DNA from: Plantago elongata | Lineage: Eukaryota; Streptophyta; Magnoliopsida; Lamiales; Plantaginaceae | Direction of reading: 5' to 3' | DNA length: 37,625 bases | Assembly: GCA_036897095.1 (NCBI GenBank) | Contig: JAYMSP010001008.1 | Location: 1-37,625, forward strand | Shown here: piece after piece, positions 33,801-37,625 of the stretch | Position numbering within the stretch: the stretch's first letter is position 1 | How the letters are laid out: each line of letters begins with the position of its first letter | Notes under the pieces: generated by a model | The model's input: only the letters and a program-made list of their open reading frames with translations | Told to the model about the DNA's origin: nothing | The model's database searches: none | Position numbers and translations under genes: made by a program

Positions 33801-36800
33801 TACAAGAAGGTCAGGTTGCGACCCCTTCAGTACCAATGGATGTTGATGAAGTCATTCCGGCTCCAACACAAGAAAGAGTTTCAGAGATTGAACAAGTTGT
33901 TTATGTACCTCCCCAACCGGAGGTAAGTGAAAACTCAGATAACAACAATTGTTTGTAAAAACATAACTTTCTGAAAATCCATCTAATGTGTTGATTTTTA
34001 TCCTTAGGTTCAAGTCGAAAGAGTAGCTGCTGAGGAACAGACTACATTGTCTAACCCTCGCAATGAAGTATATGAGGCTGCCAATCCAATGGTAGGCCCT
34101 TCTGAGCCTGCAATTGAAACTCAGGTAATTCAGTAACTGAATTCATCCTTCAAAATTCAGATATCTTTAAAGCCTTTGAAACTAAAAGACTTCTTTCTTT
34201 CAGGCTTTGAGCATTGTACCATCAACTTCTGCATCGTCTTCTGATGAGGTGCAAAAGTTCTTCAGAGAGAAAACTATCAAGAAACATCTCCATCTATTTA
34301 AGTCCTGGCAAAAACTTCGACGTGCTAATCTTTCAGACATTGCCAACTTGATAGATAACCAGGCTAGACGTGAAAGAGCCTTTGATCTGGAGACATACAT
34401 CCATGCCACCTATTCTGTAAAGAGTTACAGTTTTGTTGCGGTGATGCATAAAGGATTCTCTGAGGAGATAGTACAAATGCTTGAAAAAGCATTCATGGAT
34501 GTGTTTGAAGAGACTAAGAGGTGGATGGCTTACAAACCTGCCTTGCCCAAGAGCATGAGTGTCTACCCTTCTGGCCAAGAGGAAGTTAATGGGCAGGTCA
34601 CCACTTTGCCAATGGTGATCAACTTTGTTTCTGATGATGAGGAGGAGATCGACGAGAACGATTTTGAGGAACCTCCTACTAAACATCCAACCAAGATGGA
34701 TGATAGTGACAGTGATGATGGTGATGAGGCTCCCACTCCAGGAGCTGGTGGAAATGCTCAGACTAGGGGAGCATCTAGTGCAGGACTGCCATCTGCACAT
34801 AAAGTGTCAACACCACCACCATCTTCAAAATCACCAACTCACACCTCTCAACAACAAGATGAAGAAAAAGCAGCAAAGATTGTTGTATGGGAAGCTGAGG
34901 CTAGAGCTTCCAAGCTGAAGAAGTTGTTGGAGAGAGAAGCTCATGATTAGTCAGAGCTTGATGATTTAATTGCTGAGAAAGATGTCAAAATTCAGAAACT
35001 AGAGGCACTGAACAAGAAGGAATGGGAACTCCTTGGTGAGCAACTCAAATTAAAGCATTCACTAGAATCTGTCGTGGTTCAGCTTGAAACATTGGTAGAA
35101 GATAAGCAAGATGCTGAGGCTACATTGAAATTGGTCGGACCATCACAGGACAAAGGGAAGAAGGCATTCATTAATTCCTTTGAAGACTCCGCAAATGATG
35201 ATTGGTCTGATGAAGATGGTACAAACCATCCTGCTGGAATGGATGAGGAAGACAAGGAGTTGGACAACTTAAATGAGCACATGTCTGTGTCTCATCCGAA
35301 GAGAAAGTTGATTGCACCCAAGGCCTTTGACAAAGCACGAGAGGATAATACTATTTTTGAAAATAAGTTCATAGGACTGAAGAATCTCAAGAATGAACTG
35401 TTTGAAAAAAACAACATTGCTTTGGCCACCATCCCTCCAGAGTTCAAGACTTTTGTTGAGCTAATGACTAGAAGGACAACATCTCTCATGATTGCACATG
35501 AAAATCCAGGAATACAAAGAGATGATGATTTAGAGACAGCTCAGAAAGCTTTGATGGAATCTAGTTATGATGCTGGAAATGTAGACAAGATGTATGAGCC
35601 ACTTGAGCAAATCTCCAAGAGAGAACATCTTCTACTTGGTCATTTTGAGTCACTTCATTAAGAAGTTCAGAAACTGGTACAGGGCCAGATTGTATTGAGT
35701 GCACATTTTAACTCTCTGCAAGAGGCCTATGTCAATTTGACTCAGACTACAATGACTAAGGGGGAAGGACCAAGAAGAGAATCAGGCAAGAGGAAGTAGC
35801 ATGCAGAAAAACCTCTAACTATCAGAGAACCTTTCTCCTCTTCAAGTCTACCACCACCACCCCACTGACTAGATCCAGAGCTACACAAGAAAATCCAAAG
35901 GGAACCAAGTCCCAAAGGAAATCTGATAAACCTTCTGAAGAAGAAGAAGAAGGTGAGATCAAGAAGATTGGTAATGTAGATACTTGCTCACAACCTGGTC
36001 AAGGTTACAACAAATTGGATGATGATGATATTGACCATGATGAACATTCTCTCCACAGAAAGAAAAAGAGAGTTGATGAAGTATCTGAGCCAATAGCTGC
36101 AAGACTTATTGATGCCTGAACACCATATGGACACACCAAATATGTCCATTGTGGTTCTTCAAGTCATACCCCCACTCATAACACATCTAGGGAGAATCCC
36201 ATAATGAACATAAGACAGAGAAGAAATGCAATATTTGGGAGAACCAACACTGAAGATCTTCCTCTCATACCAGAAGATGCATTAATTGAGTACACCAAGA
36301 CTCATGATAGCCAGTCTGCGTATCAATGTATAAGACAACTGAATGGCTACTGGATTATGGATCTCTAACACTTATTGCTGAATAGGAAATTTCATGATCC
36401 TATCTTTAACCAACATATGGCATGGAGAGTCAACAGACCCCATCTGATAAATCCTGCTCATGGCTAAGGATGTGAAGGAAGAAGTTCCTTACTACAAATC
36501 AGATGATGTTCATAAGGTTCCAAAACTGTTGGGAACAAGTTATAGCCACATGAGTCATTTTACATTACTAAGGATGAATATGATGATGACATGAACTACT
36601 TGAGAGTCATCTACAAGCACTTCAAACTGATTGAGACAAAGATAGAGCATGCCTAGAATTGGGGAACAGTCTACTGGGTTAAAAAGTTTCATGAGAAGAA
36701 TCCTGATCTTGATTATAAAGAAAAGTGCAAGGTTGCCAGAAGAACTGAAATGGTTGTAAGAACCTATCTCTTTGACTACGTCATTGACAAAAGAGAGCAC

Positions 36801-37232
36801 AGGGATAAAAGATCCAGAGACTAACCCAGAAGGACTGACTGAAGAACTTAAGGTTGCTGGCATCCTAAGTGTTTTGAAGATTCTGAAGATTTGAATACTG
36901 AGGATATAAAATGTTACTTGGAGATTGGACTCTCCTGTTGTTCTATTTTCCTTATGTAATGTTTTGTGAATTTTTTTCTAATGTATTCTTTTGATATATT
37001 CTTGTAAGTTATCTTATGTTTTGTAATTGTTAAATCTGATGATCATACTCTCAGATACTTTAATAGAAGATAACTTGTCAGTAAAGATCACTCCTTGTGA
37101 TTTGGTTGATGTCTTACTTTCTGCACTTATATGAACTTAATTGCTATATCATTCTGAAATGATTAAGTGCTAGGAATTTGACTTCACCAATCTGTAATAG
37201 GAACTTTTTGTGATAGTCACTGTTGTGTGATC
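30804..37232 (+). pseudogene. Copia 3' region with envelope-like/extra ORF remnants
   Basis: About 6.4 kb lies between RNase H and the polypurine tract, longer than most copia elements have but expected of SIRE-type Sireviruses, which carry an extra ORF called envelope-like. Coding-like pieces at 31836-32273, 34207-34950 and 35074-35661 are rich in Glu, Ser and Lys. They include an acidic patch (DDSDSDDGDEAP) and coiled-coil-like heptads. Between about 33.3 and 34.2 kb, coding-like blocks alternate with short T-rich spacers bounded by GT and AG. The assignment as envelope-like rests on position and lineage, not on a recognised fold. It is broken in many places. Confidence 0.65.
32793..32815 (+). 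repeat. (CT)n microsatellite
   Basis: About 11 uninterrupted CT units inside the copia 3' region. Confidence 0.95.
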
Positions 37233-37245
37233 AAAAAGGGGGAAA
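37233..37245 (+). other. Copia polypurine tract
   Basis: AAAAAGGGGGAAA lies just before the 3' LTR. It closely matches the purine tract of Sireviruses. Confidence 0.88.
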
Positions 37246-37247
37246 TT

Positions 37248-37625
37248 TGTTAGGAATATCTGTAAGAATTTTGATCACTCAGCACAATGACTTATCTTAG
37301 TTTCAGAAAGGTGTTTAGTACTTTAGGTAAGTTGTTCGTTGTGAAGAAGAAATACACCAAGTGTAATAGTTTTTAGAAACCTTGAAATAGGATGTTAGGT
37401 CTCTGAATATAATTTTTATTTAGCTCGAAGAAGACCAAGAAGAAGGCATCTAAGCAAAGGAGAAGACCTTTTGCACAAAGGTATCTGAAGACAGAGGAGG
37501 AAAGTCTCCCCAGATAGTTGCTTCCATAAAGCTATGTAAAGACTTGTCTTTTGTTCACAAAACAAAGTCACAACTAAGTTTCTGAGACAACAAGTTTCTG
37601 GGAGATGGAACATGTGAAGCTTCAG
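37248..37625 (+). repeat. Copia 3' LTR, first 378 bases
   Basis: It starts TGTTAGGAATAT and aligns with 23084-23462 with about 27-28 differences and no large gap. The last 80 bases visible are almost identical between the two. It continues beyond the window. Confidence 0.93.

Larger units (their letters stand above)
23084..37625 (+). mobile_element. Ty1/copia element, Sirevirus (SIRE/Maximus-like) lineage, fossil
   Basis: This large LTR retrotransposon sits inside the gypsy pol region. Parts in order are 5' LTR, primer binding site, gag with zinc knuckle, protease, integrase, reverse transcriptase, RNase H, a long 3' region, polypurine tract and the first 378 bases of the 3' LTR. The integrase-before-RT order, the TGGTAT(T/C)AGAGC primer site, the AAAGGGGG tract and the large extra 3' region are Sirevirus traits. 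It is broken, with many breaks (a dozen or more) across its coding parts. Divergence of the visible LTR segments is about 7 percent by eye, suggesting a few million years. The right flank is outside the window, so its target-site duplication cannot be checked. Confidence 0.93.

Noticed and set aside
23459-37625. Host genes with introns in the copia internal region
   Set aside because: The region is bounded by matching LTRs, a primer site and a purine tract, and its motifs are those of copia gag and pol. Host origin of the 3' blocks is kept only as an open possibility.

Overview
This is nuclear DNA of a flowering plant, most likely a eudicot. The AT-rich background, GT-AG introns, telo-box/site II promoter boxes, plant L1 LINEs, a Tekay-type Ty3/gypsy element and a Sirevirus-type Ty1/copia element all point that way. 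One host gene stands out: a four-exon gene for cytosolic ribosomal protein S15 (uS19) on the minus strand at 1950-3429. Everything else I can identify is repeat DNA, much of it nested.

Layout. 1-292: a probable LTR end with a 120-bp tandem duplication. 293-790: a repeat rich in GGCAAAGTTTGCC-like motifs, present again in inverted orientation at 13785-14930. 803-1420: a minisatellite of roughly 100-bp units. 1700-3550: RPS15 with 3' flank, introns and promoter; the upstream region carries a 93-bp tandem duplication. 3754-6890: AT-rich intergenic DNA with three small GC-rich palindromic islands and a MITE-like end. 6891-13300: an old tandem repeat unit whose first copy is split by a decayed, near full-length L1 LINE (7107-12140) with a candidate 13-bp target-site duplication. 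13300-16795: more repeat DNA and AT-rich sequence with no gene. 16796-23083: the 3' part of a minus-strand Tekay gypsy element (LTR, integrase, chromodomain). Its LTR holds two further insertions, each with a clear target-site duplication: a 5'-truncated L1 with an RNase H domain (18032-20208) and a poly(A)-tailed insert of unknown source (20429-21183). 23084 to the window end: a Sirevirus-like copia element inserted into the gypsy pol region, with 5' LTR, primer binding site, gag, pol, an unusually long 3' region, polypurine tract and the start of the 3' LTR. It is a decayed fossil with many breaks.

History read from the nesting. The gypsy element came first; the copia element, the truncated L1 and the poly(A) insert landed in it later. 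The copia LTRs differ by about 7 percent over the 380 bp visible in both (counted by eye), which suggests a few million years. I found no convincing new functional system. The most interesting items are the start-codon-only first exon and duplicated upstream block of RPS15, the inverted repeat pair around the gene, the LINE-split tandem unit, the unidentified poly(A) insert, and the intron-like spacing in the copia 3' region.
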